A DNA stretch of 17,347 bases from Bacteroidota bacterium (GTDB taxonomy: Bacteria > Bacteroidota > Ignavibacteria > UBA10030 > SZUA-254). Shown here piece by piece: positions 1 to 6,346 of the stretch (positions are counted from its first letter, which is position 1; each line of letters starts with the position of its first letter). The notes under the pieces were generated by a model, which saw only the letters and a list, made by a program, of their open reading frames with translations, was not told where the DNA came from and did not search any database. The stretch lies in contig SCUC01000166.1 in the NCBI GenBank assembly GCA_004322375.1, forward strand, positions 1 to 17,347. Reading direction: 5' to 3'. Made by a program: the position numbers and the translations under genes.

Positions 1-1
1 G

Positions 2-163
2 AAGCATGTTTCCCGTGACGAGGTCGAGTTGATTTCAGCAAACAAATATCGGAATTATCCATCGAGACGGGTGAGAAAAAATATCATCGCCACGTTCGGG
101 ATATTCGTTACTAAATTTCTTTACTCGGATGAAATAAGAACAAAGCTCAAACTCAAAAAATAA
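2..163 (+). CDS. C-terminal end of an unrecognised protein (5' partial)
   Basis: One frame is open from the first bases of the window to a TAA at 161-163, giving 53 residues with no start codon in view. The piece is basic (many Lys and Arg, ending KLKLKK) with a short hydrophobic stretch around ATFGIFVTKFL. I do not recognise the family. It ends 12 bases before the next start, and the AAAGGAGA ribosome site of that gene directly follows its stop codon, so the two are probably cotranscribed. The call rests only on the open frame and the gene spacing. Confidence 0.5.
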   Translation, partial: KHVSRDEVELISANKYRNYPSRRVRKNIIATFGIFVTKFLYSDEIRTKLKLKK

Positions 164-175
164 AAGGAGAAGCGG

Positions 176-415
176 ATGCAAAAAACATTTCTTGAACTTT
201 CAGCTGAAGTTGTGACGGCTATGATTAGTCGCGGCTTTTTGAAAATAGTCCCGGAAAAAGGGGAGGACTGGAAGTCCCAAAATCACAAAGCAATTCATAC
301 CGTAGGGTGGGCTATTGCGGAGATGTATAACGAAATACAAAAGGCCCCGAAAAAGGCGAAGGACTTCGAATCAAAGCCTTCCCAGCCAAAAACAAAACTA
401 ATTACGAGAGCATAG
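176..415 (+). CDS. Hypothetical small protein, 79 aa
   Basis: The ATG at 176 follows a strong AAAGGAGA ribosome site with good spacing. The N-terminal two thirds look helical and mixed in charge; the C-terminal tail (KAPKKAKDFESKPSQPKTK) is rich in Lys and Pro and probably disordered. There are no Cys pairs, signal peptide or membrane segment. It is the first complete gene of a run of small + strand genes and ends 7 bases before the next start. I recognise no family. Its size and place fit a phage accessory or early-region protein, which is inference only. Confidence 0.65.
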   Translation: MQKTFLELSAEVVTAMISRGFLKIVPEKGEDWKSQNHKAIHTVGWAIAEMYNEIQKAPKKAKDFESKPSQPKTKLITRA

Positions 416-422
416 ATACCCA

Positions 423-686
423 ATGAACGACATATTCAATTCTGGTTTATTGATTTACCTTCTCGTAGGAATAGGTATTTTTTTTCTCATGCGGGAAGTT
501 GTCTGTTGGTATTGGAAAGTCAATGAGACAAACAGCCTGCTTAGGGAAATCCTGACGGAGCTTCGGAAAGGGAACGCGACCATATCCTCAACCACGACTA
601 ACCAATGGGAATGTCCCGACTGCCAAACACTTAACCCGAACAGCACCTACGAATGCACGAAGTGCGGATTAGATTTAAATAAATAA
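423..686 (+). CDS. Membrane-anchored zinc-ribbon protein (RanBP2-like), 87 aa
   Basis: Residues about 7-24 form one hydrophobic segment (LLIYLLVGIGIFFLM), followed by a short helical linker and a C-terminal zinc ribbon. The ribbon has W62, C64, C67, N71, C78 and C81, matching the W-x-C-x2-C-x3-N-x6-C-x2-C spacing of RanBP2-type zinc fingers. Such ribbons bind protein or RNA partners in other contexts; the role here is unknown. No clear ribosome site precedes the ATG, so it may be translated by coupling with the gene 7 bases upstream. The likely topology is a membrane anchor with a cytoplasmic ribbon. Both the anchor and the Cys pattern are visible directly. Confidence 0.75.
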   Translation: MNDIFNSGLLIYLLVGIGIFFLMREVVCWYWKVNETNSLLREILTELRKGNATISSTTTNQWECPDCQTLNPNSTYECTKCGLDLNK

Positions 687-710
687 TAACAATTACTCGA
701 AGGGAGTTAT

Positions 711-1292
711 ATGAAATACGTTGTTTCAATCTTGTTAGTTGTATTGCTTGGAAGCTGTGCTACAATTCCAAGTGAATCTGTTGAATTATCTCAGCTTGTA
801 GGAGAAATGATTAATAGCGCGAAGGTATCCCATGTAAACATGGTAAATCTTCACTTCAATGCTCAAAGTAAAGACGTTGACTTGTTTGCTCTCCATGACT
901 ATAAAGAAAAATTCTTATCCAATATTCGGGATAAAAAGAAAGAGAGAGACCCTGCTTTTGTAGAGTTGACTTTCGATGAATACGATAGAGCAATGGAACG
1001 TGTATTAAAAAAGAGAACTGAATTGCTGGCGGAAGTCGAAGCTAATCGTCAACGTGTTCTGCAGGCTCTCGAAGAGCACTACACTGTTTTACTTGCCAGC
1101 AATTCTGAGGTGACAGCATTGTTGCGGTCTGCGGCAAAATTATCCGAAACTCGATCGGCATTGCTTGAGCGATTCGGACAGAAGATTGGTATTTCTGGCA
1201 CAAAGATAAAGGAAGTAGAAGATAAAATTCTTGAAGGAACAAACAATATTAATTCACAGATGGATTCAGCATTAAAACAATTAGGTGAATAA
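711..1292 (+). CDS. Helical lipoprotein, 193 aa
   Basis: The protein starts with a lipoprotein signal peptide: MKYVV, a hydrophobic core (SILLVVLL) and the lipobox LGSC, with the lipidated Cys at residue 16. The rest is almost all helix with heptad-like stretches (about residues 85-125, RAMERVLKKRTELLAEVEANRQ) and ends in a long amphipathic helix. No enzyme motif is seen. An AGGGAG ribosome site precedes the ATG. It was probably cotranscribed with the small acidic protein that starts one base after its stop. Phage lipoproteins can act in lysis (Rz1-type) or in exclusion of other phages, but this one is far longer than Rz1, so I leave the function open. Confidence 0.75.
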   Translation: MKYVVSILLVVLLGSCATIPSESVELSQLVGEMINSAKVSHVNMVNLHFNAQSKDVDLFALHDYKEKFLSNIRDKKKERDPAFVELTFDEYDRAMERVLKKRTELLAEVEANRQRVLQALEEHYTVLLASNSEVTALLRSAAKLSETRSALLERFGQKIGISGTKIKEVEDKILEGTNNINSQMDSALKQLGE

Positions 1293-1293
1293 C

Positions 1294-1557
1294 ATGCCGG
1301 ACGATTTTGACAAAATATTAGATGAAGCGGAAGACCTAACCTCAAAACAATTAGACTCCCGTATATCTTCACTTACAAAACTGACAGACAAGGAGCTATC
1401 ATCGTTGTTTCCCAAGGCTCCCGATAAAGAAAGACTGTTAAAGCTAATGCAAATTGTTAAGGGGGCAACAAAGGAAAACGAGAAACAACAGCAACTTATT
1501 GACAACATCGAATCTTTAGCCGGGACAGTGATTAAGCTGTTGGGGAAAGTTGTATGA
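1294..1557 (+). CDS. Hypothetical small helical protein, 87 aa
   Basis: I chose the ATG at 1294, one base after the stop of the lipoprotein gene and preceded by AGGTGA; a GTG at 1285 in the same frame is also possible and would add three residues. The protein is acidic at the N-terminus (PDDFDKILDEAEDL), helical throughout, and ends in an amphipathic helix (ESLAGTVIKLLGKVV). No known motif is visible. Immediate adjacency and likely translational coupling suggest it works with the lipoprotein, perhaps as a cytoplasmic partner, but nothing in the sequence proves this. Confidence 0.65.
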   Translation: MPDDFDKILDEAEDLTSKQLDSRISSLTKLTDKELSSLFPKAPDKERLLKLMQIVKGATKENEKQQQLIDNIESLAGTVIKLLGKVV

Positions 1558-1614
1558 CCATATAGGGAAGAAAAAACAAAAAGTAATGCTCACTTAACCA
1601 TTTAAAATTTGACA

Positions 1615-2247
1615 ATGTATCAAGTTTTTATTACTCAAGCACTCGACAAAAGAAAGTCAGTAACTATGCGATGTCCAGGTTGCGGACATTACGGGACATT
1701 CAAAACTTTACTTAACCATGACCTTCGTATCGTACAATCTACCATAATTGGTCTGAGATTCTGCCCAAATGAACGCTGTCAAACAATAGTATATTTTGTC
1801 CTTGATGAAAAAACTAACCTGTTATTACAAACATTTCCACCGTTACGGATTGATTTTGATAAAACAAATTTGCCTGATGAAATTCTCAAGTGTTTAGAGG
1901 AAGCAATAACCTGTCACGCTAATCAATGCTACACAGCAAGTGCAATAATGATACGCAAAACACTTGATTTACTTTGTGTTGATAAAGGGGCAAATGGGGC
2001 TAATTTAAAAGATAAAATTGCAAAGCTTAGGGCAAAAATTATTGTCCCTGATGAATTACTTGAAGGAATGGATGCTTTGCGACTTCTCGGTAATGATGCA
2101 GCCCACATCGAAGCAAAAGCATATAATGATGTCGGGAAGGATGAAGTTGAAATCGGGTTGGAATTTACAAAAGAGATTCTCAAAGCAGTGTATCAATACT
2201 CGGCATTGGTAGATAAACTCAACTCATTAAAAAAGAAAGAAGCGTGA
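1615..2247 (+). CDS. Zinc-ribbon plus DUF4145 domain protein, 210 aa
   Basis: The N-terminal part holds a zinc ribbon with C20-x2-C23 (RCPGCG) and C50-x4-C55 (FCPNERC). The second half, about residues 88-200, resembles DUF4145: a helical region with YTASAIMIRKTLDLL around residues 106-120 and the conserved LRLLGNDAAH at 155-164. This domain is common in bacterial accessory and defence-associated genes and resembles HEPN-type helical domains, but no function is settled for stand-alone members. The ATG at 1615 has no Shine-Dalgarno sequence; a TTG at 1609 is an inferior alternative. The gene is AT-rich and, with the next gene, sits between regions that use clear ribosome sites, suggesting acquired cargo. 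Confidence 0.8.
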   Translation: MYQVFITQALDKRKSVTMRCPGCGHYGTFKTLLNHDLRIVQSTIIGLRFCPNERCQTIVYFVLDEKTNLLLQTFPPLRIDFDKTNLPDEILKCLEEAITCHANQCYTASAIMIRKTLDLLCVDKGANGANLKDKIAKLRAKIIVPDELLEGMDALRLLGNDAAHIEAKAYNDVGKDEVEIGLEFTKEILKAVYQYSALVDKLNSLKKKEA

Positions 2248-2295
2248 CCATTAAAAAGTTTCTTTGAAGTGTTAGTTATCTAAATGAAATAGCAA

Positions 2296-2913
2296 ATGCA
2301 ACGATCTGATATTCCCCAGAATATTGTGTATCTTCTCATTTATACTTTTTTAGTGTGGTCAGCTTTTTACGCAATTATTAAAGCTCTTTCATCATTAAAC
2401 AAGGAGCAGGCACAAACCCATACAAATTTATCTTCAATACAAGCCTGGTGGTTTAGATTGCTTGCGCCTACTGGTCTGGTGTATGGTCTCATTGTTCTTA
2501 CACTTGTCTATTTATCACTTAAATATAATGTCTACGAAGACCAATCGAAAACAATATCAATGCTGACAAAAAACATTGATTTTCTCGAAAAAGAAAACCA
2601 AAACCTCAAAACTGTTAGCATAGATACACTTCACGAACAGTCCTTCAATGTTATATTTAAGATGCCGGCTTCACAACCGATTTTTGGCGGAAAAGTACTG
2701 TTAACTTATACATACTCATATTTCAAGTTTGATGGTTTGGTAGGAATCTCGAAATTATATGATGGTCCATATAACAAAATTGAAATTGAGAACGACTATC
2801 CAATGAAGGTTTTTTTAAAATTACACGATGCATCCATTTGGGGGGTGAATATATTTAAGGATGAACGTAGTTATCTTGTCTTTAATTTCTATAGGATAAC
2901 ACCCACACAATAG
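2296..2913 (+). CDS. Two-pass membrane protein with coiled coil and beta-rich C-terminus, 205 aa
   Basis: Hydrophobic segments lie at about residues 10-31 and 56-76. A short coiled coil follows (about 82-106, SKTISMLTKNIDFLEKENQN), then a beta-rich domain of roughly 95 residues with many aromatic positions (YTYSYFKF, YLVFNFYR). I recognise no family. No Shine-Dalgarno sequence precedes the ATG. It follows the DUF4145 gene by 48 bases and is closed by a terminator at 2946-2980, so the two genes may form one unit. A soluble helical sensor-like protein next to a membrane protein is a layout seen in some defence pairs, but this is only a contextual guess. Confidence 0.7.
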   Translation: MQRSDIPQNIVYLLIYTFLVWSAFYAIIKALSSLNKEQAQTHTNLSSIQAWWFRLLAPTGLVYGLIVLTLVYLSLKYNVYEDQSKTISMLTKNIDFLEKENQNLKTVSIDTLHEQSFNVIFKMPASQPIFGGKVLLTYTYSYFKFDGLVGISKLYDGPYNKIEIENDYPMKVFLKLHDASIWGVNIFKDERSYLVFNFYRITPTQ

Positions 2914-2945
2914 GAAAATTCTTTTAAATATCTATAGCTATGTTA

Positions 2946-2980
2946 AATCGGACATTCCACCGGATGTCCGATTATTTTTC
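2946..2980 (+). terminator. Intrinsic terminator after the accessory genes
   Basis: The 10-base arms AATCGGACAT (2946-2955) and ATGTCCGATT (2964-2973) pair perfectly around an 8-base loop and are followed by ATTTTTC. This closes the AT-rich accessory block 33 bases after the stop of the membrane-protein gene. The stem also reads symmetrically on the other strand, but the + strand T-run and the position fit + strand termination. Confidence 0.8.
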
Positions 2981-3049
2981 TTCCCCTCACACGCCCCACG
3001 ACCGCCAATAATCAGCCTCTTTTTGAACGGCGACGGAGAGGGGAACTTG

Positions 3050-3065
3050 CGTGTTCAAGAACACG
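3050..3065. promoter_or_regulatory. Short perfect dyad, possible operator
   Basis: CGTGTTC and GAACACG form 7-base inverted arms around AA. There is no T-run, so this is not a terminator. It lies about 60 bases upstream of the first of three small genes, where an operator for a helix-turn-helix repressor would be plausible. No repressor gene is visible in the window, so the role is inferred from symmetry and place only. Confidence 0.35.
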
Positions 3066-3076
3066 AGCGCACATTA

Positions 3077-3119
3077 TACCTGTAGAAATTAAACAACGTT
3101 CAATCATAATTTACAGGTA
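3077..3119. repeat. Inverted repeat TACCTGTA / TACAGGTA upstream of the small-gene operon
   Basis: TACCTGTA (3077-3084) and TACAGGTA (3112-3119) are perfect inverted copies 27 bases apart; the symmetry extends imperfectly through the neighbouring AAATT/AATTT. The right arm contains the AGG that serves as the only ribosome-site candidate for the ATG at 3125. In RNA, pairing of the arms would hide that site. It could equally be a protein-binding dyad. Confidence 0.35.
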
Positions 3120-3124
3120 CATCA

Positions 3125-3316
3125 ATGCCAAGATTAACAGCAGAGCAGCGTTTCCATTCGGCGTATAAATTAGCGCAGGATGAAATCAAACGGTTACAGG
3201 AGAATCTTAAAAAGTACAAACAGAAGTTCTCTAACAATAATTTTGACTACGGGCATGGTGGAAGCGTAACCCAAGTGGTGAAGCTTCTCCAGGAAATCAA
3301 CGACTTTATCGGTTAA
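3125..3316 (+). CDS. Hypothetical small coiled-coil-like protein, 63 aa
   Basis: The protein is basic and helical, with heptad-like spacing over about residues 15-38 (AQDEIKRLQENLKKYKQKF), a Gly-rich turn (YGHGGS), then a second short helix. It has no Cys and no membrane segment. The ribosome site is weak (AGG in the right arm of the inverted repeat). It heads a run of three tiny genes with spacings of 10 bases each; the next two have AAGGAG sites. Family not recognised. Confidence 0.55.
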   Translation: MPRLTAEQRFHSAYKLAQDEIKRLQENLKKYKQKFSNNNFDYGHGGSVTQVVKLLQEINDFIG

Positions 3317-3326
3317 GGAGAATAGC

Positions 3327-3455
3327 ATGAAAACTTTAGCCATCAAGAAAATAAAGAAGTTAAACAGCTTCAATATTGATACGCTCAATTCAATCGCCAA
3401 CCGTACCGGCATCAGCCTGACGCTGGCAGTATTTTATTATCACGCAACCCACTAA
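3327..3455 (+). CDS. Very small basic protein, 42 aa
   Basis: This short gene has AAGGAG six bases before its ATG, and its stop codon overlaps the AAGGAG site of the following gene. The product starts with a Lys-rich stretch (KTLAIKKIKKLN), then a helix-turn-helix-sized segment (NIDTLNSIANRTGISLTLAVFYYHATH). The segment SIANRTGISLTLAVFYY resembles the second half of a small DNA-binding HTH (helix, turn at Gly, recognition helix), but the protein is too short to be sure. The ribosome sites on both sides are the main support. Confidence 0.6.
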   Translation: MKTLAIKKIKKLNSFNIDTLNSIANRTGISLTLAVFYYHATH

Positions 3456-3465
3456 GGAGATAATT

Positions 3466-3657
3466 ATGAGCACGAAAAGAATTACAGGAACAATACAGGT
3501 AGAGTTTCAAATTTCAAGCGATGAGTTTGCAACGCAGGAAGATTGTGTTAATTATATCGCTCACGTTCTGCAAGGCAAGCTAACCGGCGAGGGTCAGATA
3601 TACAGGTACAATGCTGTTGAGGGAACTCTGCAAGTTGACAACGCGAAAATAAAGTAG
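3466..3657 (+). CDS. Hypothetical small beta-rich protein, 63 aa
   Basis: AAGGAG lies six bases before the ATG. The sequence alternates polar and hydrophobic residues (TGTIQVEFQISSDEF, then IYRYNAVEGTLQVDNAKIK) with a central helix (QEDCVNYIAHVLQGKL), suggesting a small alpha/beta fold. Family not recognised. The final codons overlap the -35 box of promoter A, so the 3' end of this gene doubles as part of the promoter. Confidence 0.65.
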   Translation: MSTKRITGTIQVEFQISSDEFATQEDCVNYIAHVLQGKLTGEGQIYRYNAVEGTLQVDNAKIK

Positions 3658-3663
3658 TATATT
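3635..3663 (+). promoter_or_regulatory. Promoter A: TTGACA-N17-TATATT
   Basis: A consensus -35 box TTGACA (3635-3640) and a near-consensus -10 box TATATT (3658-3663) are separated by exactly 17 bases. Transcription should start near 3670. The whole region through AGTGTAGTACA (to 3674) is repeated at 6238-6277 with 35 of 40 bases the same, which strengthens the call. The -35 box lies inside the end of the preceding gene. Confidence 0.75.
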
Positions 3664-3679
3664 AGTGTAGTACAAAGCC

Positions 3680-3721
3680 CCCTCACCCTGCCCTCTCCCA
3701 CAAGGAGAGGGTTAGGTAGGG
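3680..3721. repeat. REP-like palindrome (CCCTCTCC family), copy 1
   Basis: CCCTCTCC (3691-3698) and GGAGAGGG (3704-3711) pair around CACAA, with outer CCCTCACC on the left and AGGTAGGGG on the right. It belongs to the same family as the elements at 11022, 11506 and 16102. It occupies the leader between promoter A and its terminator. Confidence 0.7.
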
Positions 3722-3742
3722 GATAGGGTTATCCAATTAGGA

Positions 3743-3790
3743 GCCCCGTCAAGCTCTGAGCAAAAGAGCTTGACGGGGCTTTTTGTTTTT
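3743..3790 (+). terminator. Terminator A of the promoter-leader-terminator module
   Basis: The 15-base arms GCCCCGTCAAGCTCT (3743-3757) and AGAGCTTGACGGGGC (3765-3779) pair perfectly, followed by TTTTTGTTTTTT-type sequence. It lies about 75 bases after the expected start site of promoter A and shares both sequence and structure with terminator B (6347-6395). With promoter A it would give an RNA of about 120 bases unless polymerase reads through into the gene at 3851. Confidence 0.85.
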
Positions 3791-3793
3791 TCA

Positions 3794-3817
3794 GCCAGAG
3801 GCTGATGCGCCTCTGGC
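3794..3817. repeat. Inverted repeat GCCAGAGGC / GCCTCTGGC
   Basis: GCCAGAGGC (3794-3802) and GCCTCTGGC (3809-3817) pair perfectly around six bases, just after terminator A and 33 bases before the ATG at 3851. Module B carries a related CCGCCAGAGGCGG core at 6284-6296, but there it lies before the terminator. It may be a second REP-like element type. Confidence 0.6.
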
Positions 3818-3850
3818 GCAAATTAACCATTCACCAATAACGGCAACACT

Positions 3851-4411
3851 ATGGAAACACAACTTAACGCAGGCGGCAATGTCGGAGCGGAAGCGTCTCT
3901 GGAAATGCAGCACGCCGCGCATCTCAAATCTCTTATCAACCATCATTACATGGTCGAGTGCTACAAACCGGACGGCTCTCTCCGTTGGCGCGAGGAGTTC
4001 GATAATCTTGTCGTCACGGAAGGGCGCAACAAGTATCTCGATGCCACGCTCAAGACGGGATTAACCACTCCCGCGTGGTATGTCGGTCTCAAAGGCGCAG
4101 GCGCGCTCGCGGCAGGCGACACGATGGCATCACACGCCGGATGGAGCGAGGTAACGCCCTACAGCAACGCAAACCGTCCCGCCTTTACCCCCGGGACAAT
4201 TGCGAGCGGCAGCGTTGACAACTCCGCATCGAAGGCTGTATATAATATCAACGCGACCTCGACTGTGGTTGGCGCGTTCATGTCGTCCGATAATACCAAA
4301 GGCGGCACAACCGGAACGCTTCTCGGCGGCGGCGACTTCGCAAACTCCCGCTCCGTCTATTCCGGCGACACGCTGAACGTTACCGTCACGGCATCCCTCA
4401 CGAGCAGTTAA
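3851..4411 (+). CDS. Probable virion-associated accessory protein, 186 aa
   Basis: The N-terminal half contains a pattern I associate with uncharacterised phage structural proteins: KPDGSLRWREEFDNLVV, then GRNKYLDATL and WYVGLKGAG (about residues 39-85). The second half is a Gly/Ser/Thr-rich beta region (TSTVVGAFMSSDNTKGGTTGTLLGGGDF) ending in a strand (TLNVTVTASLTSS). This looks like a small beta-sandwich tail or head accessory protein; no exact role is claimed. No good ribosome site precedes the ATG. It is the first gene after promoter A and terminator A, and is followed by the repeat-shaft gene 16 bases later. Confidence 0.65.
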   Translation: METQLNAGGNVGAEASLEMQHAAHLKSLINHHYMVECYKPDGSLRWREEFDNLVVTEGRNKYLDATLKTGLTTPAWYVGLKGAGALAAGDTMASHAGWSEVTPYSNANRPAFTPGTIASGSVDNSASKAVYNINATSTVVGAFMSSDNTKGGTTGTLLGGGDFANSRSVYSGDTLNVTVTASLTSS

Positions 4412-4427
4412 TTTAGCGAGGGGATAG

Positions 4428-5888
4428 ATGCAGCAGCGCCTTGACCCGGTGTCTGACGTTTACGATGGCGGCTGGACAGTTACGCCATTGTACGATAAGA
4501 TAGACGATGGAGCAAGTCCGAACGATTCCGATTATGCGGATACCGGCTGGACGGATTATGACATGGAGTTCAGCGTCATACTTCAAGAGCCTACCGAGCT
4601 TCCCCCGAGCGGAACTGTAACGGTAACTGTGCGCTACTGGGTGCCTTCGGGGAACCGCCCGCCGGACATGGCTCTACAAGTCTTTTGCGATGGCGCTGTC
4701 CTCGCGGAAGATTATCTCTACGGGGCATACGACCTGCAAATAGACAGCTGGACTAATTATGAATTCGGGTTTTTGGCGCAAGACGTTGGCTCGCCTGAAT
4801 TGATTGAAGTCCGGGTGAAAAAAGTTGCTACAGACCCCGGCGGTACTCCCGACATGCTTCGCATCTCCTGGATAAAAGCAGAAGTTCCCGTCTCTACGTT
4901 TAACGAGGCGGTCAATCTCGCTGGCACGGCAACTGTGTCGCCTGTAACAATTCAAGAGATGGAATCCGATGCCGCTCTCGCTGCTGACTCGCAAGTTACC
5001 CCGGGCGCAGGCATGGAGATGGAATCCTCTGCCTCCATGAGCGCCGATGCCGCGATTGCTCCCGCGCCTGCATTAGAGATGAACGAAGCCGCCGCGCTCG
5101 ATGCCGATGCGCAGGTAGATTCCGGCGCCGCAATGGAGATGGAGTCCGCTTCGCCTCTCGATGCAAACGCAACCCTCTCTCCTGAAGCGGCAACAATTAT
5201 AGACGCTCTCTCCGGAGTTGATGCTGATTCGCAATTGACCACTTCTGCCGCGACTGAGTTTGAAGTCGCTGCGCCTCTCGAGGCTGACGCTTCGCTTGCC
5301 CCGTCAAGCTCGCAGGAGATGGTTGAGACGGTCGCCCTTGAAGCGGAAGCATTGCTCCAACTTGAAAGCGCGATGGTGATTGAAGCTTCAGCTTCGTTAG
5401 ATGCCTCCGGTAATCTCTTTATAGACATCGGGATGACTGCTGAGGCTTCGTTCACTCTCGATGCACAGGGGAGCCTTGAAGTTTCCGGCGGCTCAATCTT
5501 CGAAGCGCAGGTCGCCGTTGATGCGGACAGCGACATCACCGCTCTCACGCAGATGGACATTGCGGAGGATGTTCTCGTTGACGCTGATGCGGGACTGGTA
5601 GCCGCATCAGCGCAAGAGATGGAAACGGTTGTTATTCTCGATGCCGATGCCTCGATACAACCGCAGGCTCTGCTCGATGCGTTTGAAGCCGCACAACTGC
5701 AGGCGGCAGCTTCGCTTTCACCGGCGGCGCAAACGGTCTTTGAAGTGGCTGTGAATCTCCTTACGGAAGCGGTCATGCAAGTCAAGATGAGCGCGACCAT
5801 TCACGTTAAAAAAGTATTCAAAGCCGGCCATCGGAGCTTCAGCTTCAAAGCCTCGAAGCGCAACGTCAGAAAGAAAAAATTATTATGA
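4428..5888 (+). CDS. Repeat-shaft fibre-like protein, 486 aa
   Basis: A GCGAGGGG site precedes the ATG. Residues 1-154 form a beta-rich globular domain (about 55-150: TVTVTVRYWVPSG, IEVRVKKVA, LRISWIKAEV) like a jelly-roll or carbohydrate-binding fold. Residues 155-454 are fifteen consecutive repeats of exactly 20 residues with no insertions or deletions; the core is x-x-E-M-E near the start and L-D-A-D-A-x-L-x-P near the end. The 32-residue C-terminus switches to strongly basic (KKVFKAGHRSF ... RKKKLL). A tail or head fibre with a solenoid-like shaft is the best guess, given the neighbours. It overlaps the next gene by ATGA. Family not recognised. Confidence 0.75.
   Translation: MQQRLDPVSDVYDGGWTVTPLYDKIDDGASPNDSDYADTGWTDYDMEFSVILQEPTELPPSGTVTVTVRYWVPSGNRPPDMALQVFCDGAVLAEDYLYGAYDLQIDSWTNYEFGFLAQDVGSPELIEVRVKKVATDPGGTPDMLRISWIKAEVPVSTFNEAVNLAGTATVSPVTIQEMESDAALAADSQVTPGAGMEMESSASMSADAAIAPAPALEMNEAAALDADAQVDSGAAMEMESASPLDANATLSPEAATIIDALSGVDADSQLTTSAATEFEVAAPLEADASLAPSSSQEMVETVALEAEALLQLESAMVIEASASLDASGNLFIDIGMTAEASFTLDAQGSLEVSGGSIFEAQVAVDADSDITALTQMDIAEDVLVDADAGLVAASAQEMETVVILDADASIQPQALLDAFEAAQLQAAASLSPAAQTVFEVAVNLLTEAVMQVKMSATIHVKKVFKAGHRSFSFKASKRNVRKKKLL
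4890..5789 (+). repeat. 15 in-frame 60-base repeats encoding 20-residue units
   Basis: Units begin every 60 bases from 4890. Most have an acidic or Met-rich start (EMES, EMNE, EMET), a hydrophobic position, then LDADA or a variant, a hydrophobic residue, and often Pro. Typical units are IQEMESDAALAADSQVTPGA, ALEMNEAAALDADAQVDSGA and AQEMETVVILDADASIQPQA. The units vary at DNA level but keep perfect length, so selection acts on the protein period rather than recent tandem duplication. The repeat also opens a long reading frame on the - strand, which is a by-product. Confidence 0.9.
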
Positions 5889-6172
5889 CAGCATACAAAC
5901 AGCCATCCGAGCAAATCCCGCTCTCGCTCGACTTCTCTGCGGTACTCCCAACGGGCGAGACCGTGCAATCTTCCAGCACGGTCAAAATTGTTGATCCGGA
6001 CGGCGCGGACGTTACGGCAACGATGCTGCTGGATTCCAGCACGGATGACAGCGCCGTCTATGCCATTATCACCGGCGGCACGGGTTTGTTGGATTACAAG
6101 GTTACGTTCACGGCGCTCACGCAAAATTACAAATTTGAGGAAGACATCGTCTTGAAGGTGAGAGAGCAATGA
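5885..6172 (+). CDS. Small phage Ig-like virion protein, 95 aa
   Basis: The sequence follows a pattern common in small tailed-phage proteins: KQPSEQIPLSLDFSAVLPTG near the start, GETVQSS, a VDPDGADVT turn, then AIITGGTGLLDYKVTFTALT and a final strand. An all-beta Ig-like fold is likely. Such proteins usually sit among head or fibre genes, with unknown roles. Its ATG overlaps the stop of the repeat-shaft gene (ATGA), so it is translationally coupled, suggesting the two products act together. It is the last gene of the cassette flanked by the two promoter modules. Confidence 0.7.
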   Translation: MTAYKQPSEQIPLSLDFSAVLPTGETVQSSSTVKIVDPDGADVTATMLLDSSTDDSAVYAIITGGTGLLDYKVTFTALTQNYKFEEDIVLKVREQ

Positions 6173-6237
6173 CCCGGACTGATATGGGATACGGGATGTG
6201 TGATATGAAAAATATTTTGTGCCAGCACATAACTGTG

Positions 6238-6266
6238 TTGACAATTCAAAAATAAAGTTGTAAATT
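6238..6266 (+). promoter_or_regulatory. Promoter B: TTGACA-N17-TAAATT
   Basis: TTGACA (6238-6243) and TAAATT (6261-6266) are 17 bases apart, followed by the same AGTGTAGTACA as in promoter A. The two 40-base regions differ at only five positions. Expected start near 6273. Unlike promoter A, this copy lies in non-coding DNA, 66 bases after the preceding stop. Confidence 0.75.
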
Positions 6267-6282
6267 AGTGTAGTACATACAG

Positions 6283-6327
6283 TCCGCCAGAGGCGGACCT
6301 CCCCCGTCTGCCTTTGGCGAGACGGGG
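6283..6327. repeat. Two GC-rich palindromes in the module B leader
   Basis: TCCGCC-AGA-GGCGGA (6283-6297) is followed by CCCCGTCT (6302-6309) pairing with AGACGGGG (6320-6327), with inner GCC/GGC extending the stem around TTT. They are REP-like and take the place occupied in module A by a CCCTCTCC-family element. Neither has a T-run. Confidence 0.7.
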
Positions 6328-6346
6328 TCGGGATTATTCACGTAGA

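Noticed and set aside
2981..3124. Possible tRNA or small structured RNA in the gap before the tiny genes
   Set aside because: No cloverleaf, CCA end or T-loop GTTCRA-type sequence in the right place; only the short dyads described are seen.
3783..4064. A 93-codon + strand frame overlapping the 3851 gene
   Set aside because: It starts in the terminator T-run, and its product shows no structure, while the 3851 frame has phage-like motifs and runs to the next gene.
4890..5789. A 60-base periodic array that might be a CRISPR or non-coding tandem repeat
   Set aside because: The period is kept at protein level with many base changes between units; there are no identical repeats separated by unique spacers, and the frame is open throughout.
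4952..5800. A 282-codon open frame on the - strand opposite the repeat-shaft gene
   Set aside because: Its length follows from the codon pattern of the Ala/Asp/Glu-rich 20-residue repeats on the + strand. It has no ribosome site, its product is low-complexity Ser/Ala, and the + strand gene has a clear domain layout and coupling with its neighbour.
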